From: Ramlibacter pallidus
GTDB lineage: Bacteria > Pseudomonadota > Gammaproteobacteria > Burkholderiales > Burkholderiaceae_C
Length of the DNA: 64,000 bases
NCBI RefSeq assembly: GCF_015070875.1
Contig: NZ_JADDIV010000005.1
Location: 124,001 to 188,000 of the forward strand
Direction of reading: 5' to 3'
Part shown: piece by piece, positions 8,580-18,118 of the stretch
How positions within the stretch are numbered: position 1 is the stretch's first letter
Layout of the letters: each line of letters starts with the position of its first letter
Notes under the pieces: model-generated
The model's database searches: none
What the model was told of the DNA's origin: nothing
Seen by the model: the letters and a program-made list of their open reading frames with translations, nothing else
Made by a program: the position numbers and the translations under genes

Positions 8580-9377
8580 ATGAACCTGGGCATTGCAGGC
8601 AAATGGGCGTTGGTGTGCGGCGCGAGCAAGGGACTGGGGTACGGCTGCGCCCTGGCGCTCGCCCGGGAAGGCACGCACATTGTCATCGTGGCGCGGGGCG
8701 CGGAAGCGTTGAAAAGTGCCGCCGATCGGCTTCGCTCTGATGCGCAAGTGACCCCGGTCACGCAGATCGAGGCGATCGCCGCCGACATCACGACGGTGGA
8801 AGGCCGCGCCAAGGTGTTCGCCTTCCGCAAGGACTTCGACATCGTCGTCACCAACGCCGGCGGCCCGCCGCCGGGGGACTTCCGCGACTGGGACCGGGAC
8901 GCGTGGATCAAGGCGGTGGACGCGAACATGCTCACGCCGATCGAGTTGATCAAGGCGACCGTCGACGGCATGGCGGCGCGGGGCTTCGGCCGCATCGTCA
9001 ACATCACGTCGAGCGCGGTGAAGGCGCCGATCGACATCCTGGGCCTGTCCAACGGCGCGCGCAGCGGCCTGACCGGCTTCGTCGCCGGCGTCTCGCGCAC
9101 CAGCAAGCTGGCCTCCGCCAACGTCACCATCAACAACCTGCTGCCCGGTGCCTTCGACACCGACCGGCTGAAGGCGACGCTGGAAGGCGGCGCGAAGAAG
9201 AGCGGCAAGACGGTGGACGAGGTGCGCGACCTGCGCATCAAGACGATCCCGTCGCTGCGCTTCGGCACCGCAGAGGAGTTCGGCGCCACCTGCGCCTTCC
9301 TGTGCAGCGCGCACGCCGGCTACATCACCGGCCAGAACGTGCTGATCGACGGCGGCGCGTACCCCGGGACGTACTAG
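8580..9377 (+). CDS. SDR-family oxidoreductase with atypical active site
   Basis: A 265-residue Rossmann-fold short-chain dehydrogenase/reductase. The cofactor motif GASKGLG is at about residues 14-20 and NAGG near residue 91. The strand-5 serine (NITSS) is present, but the YxxxK pair is replaced by the segment GLSNGARSGL, with Asn-Gly and Arg where Tyr and Lys normally sit. The same LSN-x-x-R pattern occurs in a known FabG-like SDR subgroup, so the gene is intact, though the chemistry may be non-classical. It is divergent from the SH3/M48 pair, with 33 bases between start codons. Confidence 0.85.
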   Translation: MNLGIAGKWALVCGASKGLGYGCALALAREGTHIVIVARGAEALKSAADRLRSDAQVTPVTQIEAIAADITTVEGRAKVFAFRKDFDIVVTNAGGPPPGDFRDWDRDAWIKAVDANMLTPIELIKATVDGMAARGFGRIVNITSSAVKAPIDILGLSNGARSGLTGFVAGVSRTSKLASANVTINNLLPGAFDTDRLKATLEGGAKKSGKTVDEVRDLRIKTIPSLRFGTAEEFGATCAFLCSAHAGYITGQNVLIDGGAYPGTY

Positions 9378-9381
9378 CGCC

Positions 9382-10281
9382 CTAGCGCCGGGACGACGCG
9401 ACGATGCCGCCCACGATCAGCGCGAAGGCGAGCGCGTGGTAGAGGCGCGGCGGCTCGCCCAGGAAGGCGGCCGAGAAGATCGCGGCGAACAGGGGCGTGA
9501 GGTTGGAGAAGAAGCCGGCGATGTTGGGCCCGACGCGCTGCACGCCCATGCCCCAGCACCGGTAGGCGACCAGCGCCGGGCCGATCGCGACGTACGCGAG
9601 GGCGGCGGCGAGCGGCCAGCCCCACTGGATCGCCTGCGTGGTGGTCGCCGCCTCCGCCGCGGCGAACAGCCCGGACCACACCACGCCGGGCACCAGCTGC
9701 GCCATCAGGAAGCCGGCCCAGTCGGAACGCACCTCCGGCGGGTCGCCGGGCCGCGTGAGCAGCCAGCTGTACACCGCCCAGGACGCGGTCGCCACCAGCA
9801 TGTACAGGTCGCCGACGACGAAGCGCACCTGCGCCAGGTGCTCGAGGTCGCCGCGCGCGAGCACCAGCAGCACGCCGGCGATGGACAGCACCGCCCCGAC
9901 CATCTGCCGCCGCGTGATGCGCTGGCCGAAGAACGCGGCGCCCAGCGCCAGCATGAACACCGGCATGCTGGAGGCGACCAGCGTCACGTTCACCGGCGTG
10001 GAGGTCTTCAGGGCGAGGTACTGCAGCGCGTTGTAGAACCCGATGCCCAGCAGCCCCAGCACCGCGTAGCGGCCCATGCGCGGCCAGATCGGGCTGCCCG
10101 GCTTCAGCAGCGCCCAGGCGAACGGCAGCAGCAGGAGCAGCGCCAGCGCCCAGCGCAGGAAGTTCAGCGTGATCGGCGGCACCAGCGGCGCCATCAGGCG
10201 GCCGACGACCGCATTGCCGGCCCAGAGCAGCGGCGGCACGGTCAGCAGCACGGCGGTGGAGAGGTTCAGTCGCTGGTTCAT
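9382..10281 (-). CDS. EamA/DMT-family transporter
   Basis: A 299-residue ten-helix EamA-repeat protein of the RhaT/YdcZ-like drug/metabolite group. It is the second DMT exporter in the window and is not closely similar to the one at 6.2 kb. The ATG at 10281 (MNQRLNLSTAVLL) puts the first helix right after the start; further upstream the frame runs into the divergent promoter region. It ends four bases from the SDR gene (convergent). Substrate unknown. Confidence 0.85.
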   Translation of the reverse strand: MNQRLNLSTAVLLTVPPLLWAGNAVVGRLMAPLVPPITLNFLRWALALLLLLPFAWALLKPGSPIWPRMGRYAVLGLLGIGFYNALQYLALKTSTPVNVTLVASSMPVFMLALGAAFFGQRITRRQMVGAVLSIAGVLLVLARGDLEHLAQVRFVVGDLYMLVATASWAVYSWLLTRPGDPPEVRSDWAGFLMAQLVPGVVWSGLFAAAEAATTTQAIQWGWPLAAALAYVAIGPALVAYRCWGMGVQRVGPNIAGFFSNLTPLFAAIFSAAFLGEPPRLYHALAFALIVGGIVASSRR

Positions 10282-10382
10282 CGCCGGGGCACTGTAGCGG
10301 AGTGCGGCGTCCCTTCCGGGGCGGCAGACGGGCTTTCGTGGCAGGATGCGCCGGTTCGCACCCACAGCCACAGGAGACCGAC

Positions 10383-11366
10383 GTGAGCAAAGCCGTCCAG
10401 ATCCGCCAGTACGGCGGCCCCGAGCAAATGGAGTTCGTCGACGTCGAGGTCGGGCAGCCCGGCCCCGGCGAGATCCGCATCCGCCATCGCGCCGCGGGCC
10501 TGAACTTCATCGACGTCTACCAGCGCACCGGCCTGTACAAGAACCCGCTGCCGCTGTCGCTCGGGATGGAAGGCGCCGGCATCGTCGAAGCGGTCGGCGA
10601 AGGCGTCACGCACCTGAAGGCCGGCGACCGCGCGGCCTACGCCAGCCATCCGCCGGGCTCGTACTGCGAGGTGCGCGTGATGCCGGCGAAGAACGTCTGC
10701 AAGCTGCCGGACGCCATCAGCTTCGAGACCGGCGCGGCAATGATGCTCAAGGGCCTGACGGCGCAGTACCTGCTCAAGCGCACGCTGCCGCAGGGCGGCC
10801 TGCAGGAAGGCGACTTCGTGCTGTTCCACGCGGCCGCCGGCGGCGTCGGCCTGATCGCGGTGCAATGGGCGAAGGCGCTCGGCCTGCAGTTGATCGGCAC
10901 CGCGGGCAGCGACGAGAAGTGCGCGCTCGCCAAGTCCCTGGGCGCCGCCCACATGATCAACTACGCCAAGGAAGACTTCCAGGCCCGCGTGAAGGACATC
11001 ACGGGCGGCAAGGGCGTGAAGGTCGTGTACGACTCGGTGGGCAAGGACACGTGGGAGAAGTCGCTCGATTGCCTGGCGCCCTTCGGCCTGATGGCGACCT
11101 TCGGCAATTCCTCCGGCCCGGTGCCGCCTTTCGCCCCCGCGGTGCTCGCCAACAAGGGCTCGCTGTACGTCACCCGGCAGACGCTGTTCACGCACATCGC
11201 CACGCGCGAAGCCAACCAGCAGATGGCCGACGACCTGTTCGACGCGGTGACGAGCGGCAAGGTCGACATCCGCATCGACCAGCGCTTCCCGCTGGAGCGC
11301 GTGCGCGATGCGCACGAGGCGCTGGAGGCGCGCAGGACGACCGGCTGCACCATCCTCACTTTGTAA
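10383..11366 (+). CDS. qor: Quinone oxidoreductase (zeta-crystallin type)
   Basis: A 327-residue zinc-free medium-chain dehydrogenase/reductase that transfers electrons from NADPH to quinones. The N-terminal GroES-like domain holds GLNFIDVYQRTGLY; the nucleotide-binding motif AAAGGVGLIAVQWAK is near residue 150. The start is GTG (VSKAVQIRQYGG), following AGGAGACCGAC. No structural-zinc cysteine cluster is present, as expected for Qor. The gene diverges from the DMT exporter across about 100 bases. Confidence 0.92.
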   Translation: MSKAVQIRQYGGPEQMEFVDVEVGQPGPGEIRIRHRAAGLNFIDVYQRTGLYKNPLPLSLGMEGAGIVEAVGEGVTHLKAGDRAAYASHPPGSYCEVRVMPAKNVCKLPDAISFETGAAMMLKGLTAQYLLKRTLPQGGLQEGDFVLFHAAAGGVGLIAVQWAKALGLQLIGTAGSDEKCALAKSLGAAHMINYAKEDFQARVKDITGGKGVKVVYDSVGKDTWEKSLDCLAPFGLMATFGNSSGPVPPFAPAVLANKGSLYVTRQTLFTHIATREANQQMADDLFDAVTSGKVDIRIDQRFPLERVRDAHEALEARRTTGCTILTL

Positions 11367-11503
11367 AGACGGGGGCCGCGTGCGCTCGAGAAGTGCTTTC
11401 CTACAAACGCATGGCCTGGCCGCTTGCAGCCGCTTCCCTAGGCCGCCCCTACAGTCCCCCTCCAGACGGCCGCCCGCGTGGACGGCCGCTTGGAGAACCC
11501 CAA

Positions 11504-11905
11504 ATGACGTTTCGCGCCTACATCGTCGAGGACAGCTCGACGATCCGGGAGAACCTGATCGATACGCTGAAGGAGCTCGCGCAGGTCGAGCTCGCCGGCG
11601 CGACCGAGACCGAGCACGAGGCGAAACGCTGGCTGGCCGCCAACGACTGGGACCTGGCCATCATCGACCTGTTCCTGCGCGAGGGCAGCGGCATCAACGT
11701 GCTGCAGTCGGTGCGCCGCGCGCGCCCGGACCAGAGGATCGTGGTGCTCAGCAACCATTCTTCGCGCGACGTGCGCTGGCGTTGCAAGCAGCTCGGCGCC
11801 GACGCGGTGTTCGACAAGTCCACCGAGCTCGAGGCGCTGGTGGAGTTCTGCCGGCAGCAGCCGCCGCGCGGCAGCACGCAGCCGGCCGCGCAGGCCGCGG
11901 CGTAG
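11504..11905 (+). CDS. Orphan single-domain response regulator (REC only)
   Basis: A 133-residue CheY-like receiver with no output domain. The acidic pocket is VEDSS near residues 8-12, the phospho-acceptor Asp is in LAIIDLFL (about residue 49), the Ser/Thr switch is in VVLSNHSS, and the conserved Lys is in FDKS (about residue 107). After the REC fold there is only a short Pro/Gln/Ala tail. No histidine kinase is adjacent. TTGGAGAAC precedes the ATG, and a pair of ACGGCCGC repeats (11465-11472, 11482-11489) lies just upstream. Confidence 0.88.
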   Translation: MTFRAYIVEDSSTIRENLIDTLKELAQVELAGATETEHEAKRWLAANDWDLAIIDLFLREGSGINVLQSVRRARPDQRIVVLSNHSSRDVRWRCKQLGADAVFDKSTELEALVEFCRQQPPRGSTQPAAQAAA

Positions 11906-11936
11906 GCCAGGCGCCGACCGCTTCCTGGGTGCGGCC

Positions 11937-12872
11937 ATGAGCCGCTGCGACATCCTGGCCCTGGGCGAGCCCATGGTCGAATTCAACCAGACCGGCGAGC
12001 GCGAAGGCCGCATCTACCTGCAGGGTTTCGGCGGCGACACGTCGAATGCCGCCATCGCCGCCGCGCGCCAGGGCGCGAGCGTCGGCTACCTGTCCGCGGT
12101 CGGCGACGACCCCTACGGCGGCATGCTGCGCGCGCTGTGGCGGCGCGAAGGCGTGGATGACACGGGCGTGCGCACGGACCCGGAAGCCTTCACCGCCATC
12201 TACTTCGTCACGCACGACGCGCAGGGCCACCATTTCAGCTTCTTCCGCAAGGGCTCCGCGGCGAGCCGCATGCGGCCGCAGGACTTGCCTTTGGAGCGGA
12301 TCGCGCGGGCGAAGGTGCTGCACCTGTCCGGCATCTCCGCGGCGATCTCCGGGAGCGCGCGAGAGACCTGCTTCGCGGCCGTCGCGGCCGCGCGCGCGGC
12401 CGGCGTGCGGGTCTCCTTCGACACCAACCTGCGCCTGAAGCTGTGGCCCCTCGACGTGGCGCGCGAAGTGATGCGGGAGCTGATCCGGCTCAGCGAGATC
12501 TGCCTGCCCAGCCTGGACGACGTGCAGGCGATCAGCGGCCTCGAGGACCCCGACGCGCTGCTGGACTTCTGCCTGGATCTCGGGCCGCGGGTCGTCGCCC
12601 TGAAGCTGGGAGCGAAGGGCGCGCTGGTGAGCGACGGGACGAACCGCTGGCACGTGCCGCCGCACCGCTGCCGGCCGGTCGACGCCACCGGTGCCGGCGA
12701 CACCTTCGGCGGCACGCTCCTGGCGCGACTGGTGGCCGGGGACGCGCTGCAGGACGCGGCACGCTACGCGGTGGTCGCCGCCGCACTGTCCACCGAAGGG
12801 TATGGTGCGGTGGACCCGATCCCGCGGGCGGAGCAGGTGCGCGCCGCGCTGGCGCAGGGCGCGAGCGCCTAG
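11937..12872 (+). CDS. PfkB-family sugar kinase, 2-keto-3-deoxygluconate kinase-like
   Basis: A 311-residue ribokinase-fold carbohydrate kinase. The N-terminal substrate loop FGGDTSNAAIAAARQGA and the C-terminal PfkB signature DATGAGDTFGGTLLA (about residues 250-264, with the anion hole and catalytic Asp) are intact. Overall layout fits KdgK (phosphorylation of KDG in the Entner-Doudoroff or uronate route), but fructokinase- or ribokinase-type activity cannot be excluded. No other uronate genes are nearby. It ends one base from the convergent Na/Pi transporter gene. Confidence 0.82.
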   Translation: MSRCDILALGEPMVEFNQTGEREGRIYLQGFGGDTSNAAIAAARQGASVGYLSAVGDDPYGGMLRALWRREGVDDTGVRTDPEAFTAIYFVTHDAQGHHFSFFRKGSAASRMRPQDLPLERIARAKVLHLSGISAAISGSARETCFAAVAAARAAGVRVSFDTNLRLKLWPLDVAREVMRELIRLSEICLPSLDDVQAISGLEDPDALLDFCLDLGPRVVALKLGAKGALVSDGTNRWHVPPHRCRPVDATGAGDTFGGTLLARLVAGDALQDAARYAVVAAALSTEGYGAVDPIPRAEQVRAALAQGASA

Positions 12873-12873
12873 G

Positions 12874-14541
12874 TCAGAGCAGGGCGCCCTGCCGGTCGTC
12901 CGGCACGCCGCGGAAGCGGCTGGGCGCCAGCGCGCCGGCCGAATCGAGGATGGGGTAGGCGATGGAGCAGATGTGCGAGTTGATCCGCTTCAGGTCGCTG
13001 ATCAGGTCCAGGTGCAGCGAACTGGTCTCGATGCTCTGCACCGTGTTCTCGGACAGGCGCGTGAGGTGGGTGCCCGCGTAGGCGCGCTCCAGGTCGCGGA
13101 AGCGCGCCTTTTCCTCCAGCAGCTTCTGCGCGTCGCGCACCGAGCCGTTGAGGAACACGCTCATGCCCAGGCGCAGGTTGTCGATCAGCCGCGCGTGCAG
13201 CTCGCAGATCTCCGCCATCCCGGCCTCGGAGAAGTTGCGGCCCTTCTTGATCTTCTTGTCCTCGATGTCCAGCAGGATCCGCTCGATGATGTCGCCGATC
13301 TGCTCCATGTTGATCGTGAAGCTGATGATGTCCGTCCAGCGGCGGCTTTCCTCTTCGCCCAGCGCCTCGCGCGAGATCTTGGTCAGGTAGTACTTGATCG
13401 CGGAGTAGAGCTGGTCGACGGTGTCGTCCATCTTCCGCAGTTCCTCGGCCAGGCGCAGGTCGTTGTCCTTGATGACCCGCAGCATGCCCAGCATCATGGT
13501 CTCGACGATGTCCGCCTGGTGCAGGGCCTCCCGCGCCGCGTTGGAGATGGCCAGCGAAGGCGTGGCCAGCGCGGAGGGGTCGAGGTGGTGCGGCCGCCCG
13601 GCCACCGTGTGCTTGTCGGGCTTGGGCAGCCATTGCTCCACCCATCGCGCCACGATGTGCGTAAGGGCCAGGAAGATCAGCGCGATCAGGATGTTGAAGA
13701 CCAGGTGGTACAGGACCACGACGGTCGCGGGTTCCGGCAGGTAGGGCTGCAGCAGCTTCAGCCAGAGGCCGACGAAGGGCGCGGCCATCATCACGCCGAC
13801 GATCTTGAAGACCAGGTTGCCCATCGGCACCTGCCGCACTTCCACCGTGGACTTGGCGGTGGCGAGCACGCCCAGCAGGCCGCTGCCCAGGTTGGCGCCC
13901 AGCGTCAGGCCCAGCGCCACGTCGAGCGGGATCGCGCCGGAGGCGGCCAGCGTCGCGGTGAGCAGCACGATGGCCAGGCTGGAATAGGCCACCACGGCCA
14001 TCACGGCGCCGACGGTGATCTCCAGCAGGACATCGCTGGACAGTGACAGCAGCAGCGCCTTCACCGCGGGCGACTGCACCATCACGCCCGTCGATTCCGA
14101 GACCAGGCGCAGCGCCAGCAGCATCAGGCCCAGGCCGATCAGCACGCGGCCGAAGCGACCCAGCGCCGTCGCCTGGCGGGTGATGAACAGCACGACGCCG
14201 ACGAAGATCAGCAGCGGCGACAGCCAGGACAGGTCGAAGGAGAACACCACCGACATCAGGCTGGTGCCCACGTCGGCCCCGAGCATGACCGCGAGCGCCG
14301 TGGGCAGGGCGACGAGGCCCTGGCCGACGAAGGAGGAGACGATCAGGGCCGTGGCGGTGCTGGACTGGACCAGCGCCGTCACGCCCAGGCCCGCGAAGGC
14401 GGCGGCGGGGCGGGTGCCGATGCTGCGCGCCAGCACGTGGCGGAGGTTGGCACCGAAGACGCGCAGGATGCCCGTGCGAACGAGGTACGTGCCCCAGACC
14501 AGCAGCGCGACGGCCGCCAGCAGGTTCAGCAGATGCTTCAT
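12874..14541 (-). CDS. Na/Pi cotransporter family protein with PhoU-like domain
   Basis: A 555-residue membrane protein of the NptA/YjbB type. The N-terminal 310 residues carry about eight membrane helices and the inverted Na_Pi_cotrans repeats, with the QSSTATAL motif near residue 50. A PhoU-like helical domain fills about residues 335-540. The family moves phosphate with sodium, in YjbB mainly outward; PhoU-type domains usually sense phosphate status. The ATG at 14541 starts directly before helix 1. It lies 125 bases downstream of lspA on the same strand with no clear terminator between. Confidence 0.88.
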   Translation of the reverse strand: MKHLLNLLAAVALLVWGTYLVRTGILRVFGANLRHVLARSIGTRPAAAFAGLGVTALVQSSTATALIVSSFVGQGLVALPTALAVMLGADVGTSLMSVVFSFDLSWLSPLLIFVGVVLFITRQATALGRFGRVLIGLGLMLLALRLVSESTGVMVQSPAVKALLLSLSSDVLLEITVGAVMAVVAYSSLAIVLLTATLAASGAIPLDVALGLTLGANLGSGLLGVLATAKSTVEVRQVPMGNLVFKIVGVMMAAPFVGLWLKLLQPYLPEPATVVVLYHLVFNILIALIFLALTHIVARWVEQWLPKPDKHTVAGRPHHLDPSALATPSLAISNAAREALHQADIVETMMLGMLRVIKDNDLRLAEELRKMDDTVDQLYSAIKYYLTKISREALGEEESRRWTDIISFTINMEQIGDIIERILLDIEDKKIKKGRNFSEAGMAEICELHARLIDNLRLGMSVFLNGSVRDAQKLLEEKARFRDLERAYAGTHLTRLSENTVQSIETSSLHLDLISDLKRINSHICSIAYPILDSAGALAPSRFRGVPDDRQGALL

Positions 14542-14666
14542 TTTTGAACAATGATACGCCGCGGCCCGGCGGAAGGGGACAGGGTGTTTCCCGTCAACCA
14601 CGGGCAGGCGTGATCCCCTGCACGTTCCGTGCCCCGGCCTTTACATGGGGGTTCCGCCAGGGGCGG

Positions 14667-15182
14667 CTACTTGCTTCCGCGCACGCGCAGCAGTTCGTCG
14701 AGGACCAGGCCGACCGCGCCCACGGTGATGGCCGCGTCCGCCACGTTGAAGGCGGGGAAATACCAGCCACCCCAGTGGAACTGCAGGAAGTCCACCACGT
14801 AGCCGTGCAGCAGGCGGTCGATGACGTTGCCGACGGCACCGCCCAGGATGCAGGCCAGGGCGAAGCAGAACAGCTTCTGTCCCGGGTGCGTCCGCAGCAG
14901 GTACACGATGAACAGCGTCGCGGCGATGCCGATGCCGGTGAACAGCCAGCGCTGCCAGCCGGAGGCGGCCGCCAGGAAGGAGAACGCCGCCCCGGTGTTG
15001 TGGGCCCGCACGATGTTGAAGAACGACGTGATGGTGGTCGAGTCCCCCAGCTTGTAGTAGCCGAGGATCAGCACCTTGGTGAACTGGTCCGCGATCAGCA
15101 GGATCAGCGCCAGGCCCAGCCAGGGCAGCAGGCTGTGCGACGCGCCTTCGCGCGGGAAGAGGGAGCCGGTCGCGCGGGCCAT
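14667..15182 (-). CDS. lspA: Lipoprotein signal peptidase (signal peptidase II)
   Basis: A 171-residue, four-helix inner-membrane aspartic protease that removes signal peptides from diacylglyceryl-prolipoproteins. Both catalytic motifs are visible: GNVIDRL (about residues 119-125) and FNVADAA (about 147-153). Its ATG shares one base with the ileS stop codon (TGATG), so translation is coupled to ileS. The ileS-lspA order is the classical proteobacterial arrangement, with ribF just upstream. Confidence 0.97.
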   Translation of the reverse strand: MARATGSLFPREGASHSLLPWLGLALILLIADQFTKVLILGYYKLGDSTTITSFFNIVRAHNTGAAFSFLAAASGWQRWLFTGIGIAATLFIVYLLRTHPGQKLFCFALACILGGAVGNVIDRLLHGYVVDFLQFHWGGWYFPAFNVADAAITVGAVGLVLDELLRVRGSK

Positions 15183-18022
15183 CAGGCGTGCACCCGCGCT
15201 TCGCCGGCGCCGAACAGGTTGGCGGCGCAGCGGCCGCAGATCGTCGGGTGCGCGGCGTCCTGCCCGACGTCGGCGCGCCAGTGCCAGCAGCGCTCGCACT
15301 TGGTGTCGGTGCTGGGCACGGCCTGGATCGCCAGGGCGTCGCCGGCCTGCAGCCGCACCGCGGACGTGATGAAGATGAACTTCAAGTCGTCTCCCAGGCC
15401 CTGGAGCAGGGCGAAATCGTCGGCCGGCGCGGTGATCACCAGGTTCGCCTGCAGCGAGGAGCCCACCTGGCCCTGCGCGCGCACGGCCTCGATCTCCTTG
15501 TTGGCCGCGTCGCGGATGGCGCGGATGCGCTCCCACTTCGCCAGCAGCGCTTCGTCGGGGCCGCCGATCTCGGCGTACTCCTCCAGGAAGATCGAGTCGG
15601 AGGTGCCGAACACCTTCCAGGCCTCTTCCGCCGTGAAGCTGAGGAAGGGCGCCATCCAGCGCAGCATGGCATGCGTGATGTTCCACAGCGCCGTCTGCGC
15701 GCTGCGGCGGGCCAGCGACTTGGGCGCCGTCGTGTAGAGGCGGTCCTTCAGCACGTCGAGGTAGAACGCGCCGAGGTCTTCGGAGCAGTAGACCTGCAGC
15801 TTCGCGACCACGGGGTGGAACTCGTACACCTCGTAGTGCCCCAGCACTTCCGCCTGGAACTGCGCCGCGCGCGCCATGGCGTAGCGGTCGATCTCCAGCA
15901 GCTCCGACAGCGGCACGGCGTCCTTCGCCGGGTCGAAGTCGCTCACGTTCGCCAGCAGGAAACGCAGCGTGTTGCGGATGCGGCGGTAGGCATCGACCAC
16001 CCGCGCGAGGATCTTGTCGTCGCCAGCGATGTCGCCGGAGTAGTCGGAGGCGGCCACCCACAGGCGGATGATCTCGGCGCCAAGCTTGCTGCTCACCTGC
16101 TGCGGCTCGATGCCGTTGCCGAGCGACTTGCTCATCTTGCGGCCCTGGCTGTCCACTGTGAAGCCGTGGGTCAGCAGCCCGCGGTAGGGGGCGCGTCCGT
16201 ACATCGCGCAGGCCGTGAGCAGCGAGGAGTGGAACCAGCCGCGGTGCTGGTCGTGACCTTCCAGGTACAGGTCGGCCTCGGGGCCGTTCTCGTGCGCCGC
16301 GCCCGCGTGCGAGCCGCGCAGCACCGTGGTGTGCGTCGTGCCGGAGTCGAACCAGACCTCCAGGATGTCCTGGCTCTTGGTGTACTGCGCCGCGTCGGCG
16401 GCCGCGCCCGCTTTCGCGAGGATCTCCTCGGTCGTGGCCTTGCTCCAGGCTTCCACGCCGCCGGCCTGCACCATGTCGGCCGCGAGGTCGAGGATCTCCA
16501 TGGTCTTCGGGTGCAGTTCGCCGCTGTCCTTGTGCAGGAACAGCGGCAGGGGCACGCCCCAGCTGCGCTGCCGGCTGATGCACCAGTCGGGCCGGCCGGC
16601 GATCATGTCGCGCAGCCGCGCCTTGCCGTTCTCCGGATAGAAGCTGGTTTCCTCGATGGCTTCCAGCGCCATCCGGCGCAGGGTCTTGGGCGCCTTGTCC
16701 CTGGTGAAGACGCCCTCGCCCTCGTCCATGCGCACGAACCACTGCGCCGCGGCGCGGTAGATCACCGGCGACTTGTGGCGCCAGCAGTGCGGGTAGCTGT
16801 GGGTGATGGTCTCGGTGGCGAACAGGCGGCCGGCTTCTTCGAGCTTGCCGATGATGTGCGGCACCGCCTTCCAGATGTTCTCCCCGCCGAACAGCGCGAA
16901 GTCGGGCGCATACGAACCGTTGCCCTGCACCGGGTTCAGGATGTCGTCGTACTTCATCCCGTGCGCCACGCAGCTGTTGAAGTCGTCCAGGCCGTAGGCG
17001 GGCGAGGAGTGCACGATGCCGGTGCCGTCTTCGGCCGTGGCGTAGTCGGCCAGGTAGACGGGGGACAGGCGGCGGAAGCCGAGGTCCACGTCGTAGAAGG
17101 GATGGCGGAACTCCAGGCCCCCCAGGTTCTTGCCGGCGGTGGTCGCGAGCACCCTGCCTTCCAGCTTGTAGCGGGCCAGCGCCTTCTCCACCAGCGTCTC
17201 GGCCACGATGAGGCGGCCGCGGGGCGTCTCCACCAGCGCGTAGACGATCTCGGGGTTGAGGTTCAGCGCCTGGTTCGCCGGGATGGTCCAGGCGGTCGTC
17301 GTCCAGATCACGATGAACGTGTCCGGCACCGCGTCGGCCACGCCGAAGGCGGCGGCGACCCTGGCCGCGTCATCGGCCTTGAAGCCCACGTCGAGCGTCT
17401 GCGACTTCTTGTCCGCGTACTCGATCTCGAACTCGGCCAGCGACGAGCCGCAGTCGAAGCACCAGTAGACCGGCTTCAGCCCGCGGTACACGAAGCCGCG
17501 CTCGACCACGCGCTTGAAGGCGCGGATCTCGTTGGCCTCGGTCTGGAACTCCATCGTGCGGTAAGGGTGGTCCCAGTCGCCCAGGACGCCCAGGCGCTTG
17601 AAGTCGACGCGCTGCAGGTCGATCTGCTCGGTGGCGAAGGCACGGCTCTTCGCCTGCATCTCGTCGCGCGGCAGGTTGCGGCCGAACTTCTTCTCGATCG
17701 CGTTCTCGATCGGCAGCCCGTGGCAGTCCCAGCCCGGGATGTAGGCGGCGTCCAGCCCCTTGAGCTGGCGCGACTTGACGATCATGTCCTTCAGGATCTT
17801 GTTGACCGCGTGGCCCATGTGGATCTGGCCGTTGGCGTACGGCGGGCCGTCGTGCAGCACGAACTTCTGCCGCCCGGCCCGGGCCACGCGCAGGCGCTTG
17901 TAGAGGCCCTGGTCCTCCCACTCCTTCACCCAGCCCGGCTCGCGCTTGGGCAGGTCGCCCCGCATCGGGAAGGGCGTGTCGGGCAGGTTCAGGGTGGCGC
18001 GGTAGTCGGTCTTGTCGGTCAT
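15182..18022 (-). CDS. ileS: Isoleucyl-tRNA synthetase
   Basis: A 946-residue class Ia synthetase of bacterial type. The HIGH signature appears as HMGH in [14 protein letters not shown] (about residues 60-73), KMSKS in [10 protein letters not shown] (about residue 627), and the C-terminal zinc site as CERCWHW and CGRCAANL. The editing CP1 domain lies between. It attaches Ile to tRNA-Ile and hydrolyses mischarged Val. It is translationally coupled to lspA. The 96-base gap to ribF holds a dispersed palindromic repeat. Confidence 0.98.
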   Translation of the reverse strand: MTDKTDYRATLNLPDTPFPMRGDLPKREPGWVKEWEDQGLYKRLRVARAGRQKFVLHDGPPYANGQIHMGHAVNKILKDMIVKSRQLKGLDAAYIPGWDCHGLPIENAIEKKFGRNLPRDEMQAKSRAFATEQIDLQRVDFKRLGVLGDWDHPYRTMEFQTEANEIRAFKRVVERGFVYRGLKPVYWCFDCGSSLAEFEIEYADKKSQTLDVGFKADDAARVAAAFGVADAVPDTFIVIWTTTAWTIPANQALNLNPEIVYALVETPRGRLIVAETLVEKALARYKLEGRVLATTAGKNLGGLEFRHPFYDVDLGFRRLSPVYLADYATAEDGTGIVHSSPAYGLDDFNSCVAHGMKYDDILNPVQGNGSYAPDFALFGGENIWKAVPHIIGKLEEAGRLFATETITHSYPHCWRHKSPVIYRAAAQWFVRMDEGEGVFTRDKAPKTLRRMALEAIEETSFYPENGKARLRDMIAGRPDWCISRQRSWGVPLPLFLHKDSGELHPKTMEILDLAADMVQAGGVEAWSKATTEEILAKAGAAADAAQYTKSQDILEVWFDSGTTHTTVLRGSHAGAAHENGPEADLYLEGHDQHRGWFHSSLLTACAMYGRAPYRGLLTHGFTVDSQGRKMSKSLGNGIEPQQVSSKLGAEIIRLWVAASDYSGDIAGDDKILARVVDAYRRIRNTLRFLLANVSDFDPAKDAVPLSELLEIDRYAMARAAQFQAEVLGHYEVYEFHPVVAKLQVYCSEDLGAFYLDVLKDRLYTTAPKSLARRSAQTALWNITHAMLRWMAPFLSFTAEEAWKVFGTSDSIFLEEYAEIGGPDEALLAKWERIRAIRDAANKEIEAVRAQGQVGSSLQANLVITAPADDFALLQGLGDDLKFIFITSAVRLQAGDALAIQAVPSTDTKCERCWHWRADVGQDAAHPTICGRCAANLFGAGEARVHA

Positions 18023-18040
18023 GGAAAGCCTTGGGCGAAA

Positions 18041-18113
18041 TCGTCACGCCGGTCTGGGGCCGGCATCCACGGAGGGCGTGGGGAGGGATCGCGGGGCGGG
18101 CCCGCAATGACAA
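18041..18113. repeat. REP-like intergenic palindromic element
   Basis: The ribF-ileS gap carries two stem-loops, GCCGG/CCGGC (18048-18064) and GCGGG/CCCGC (18091-18105), flanked by inverted ends of type TCGTCACGCC and its near-mirror GCAATGACA. This layout is typical of dispersed REP/MITE-like units of high-GC Burkholderiales genomes (recalled, not searched). It carries no coding sequence. Confidence 0.6.
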
Positions 18114-18118
18114 GATCG

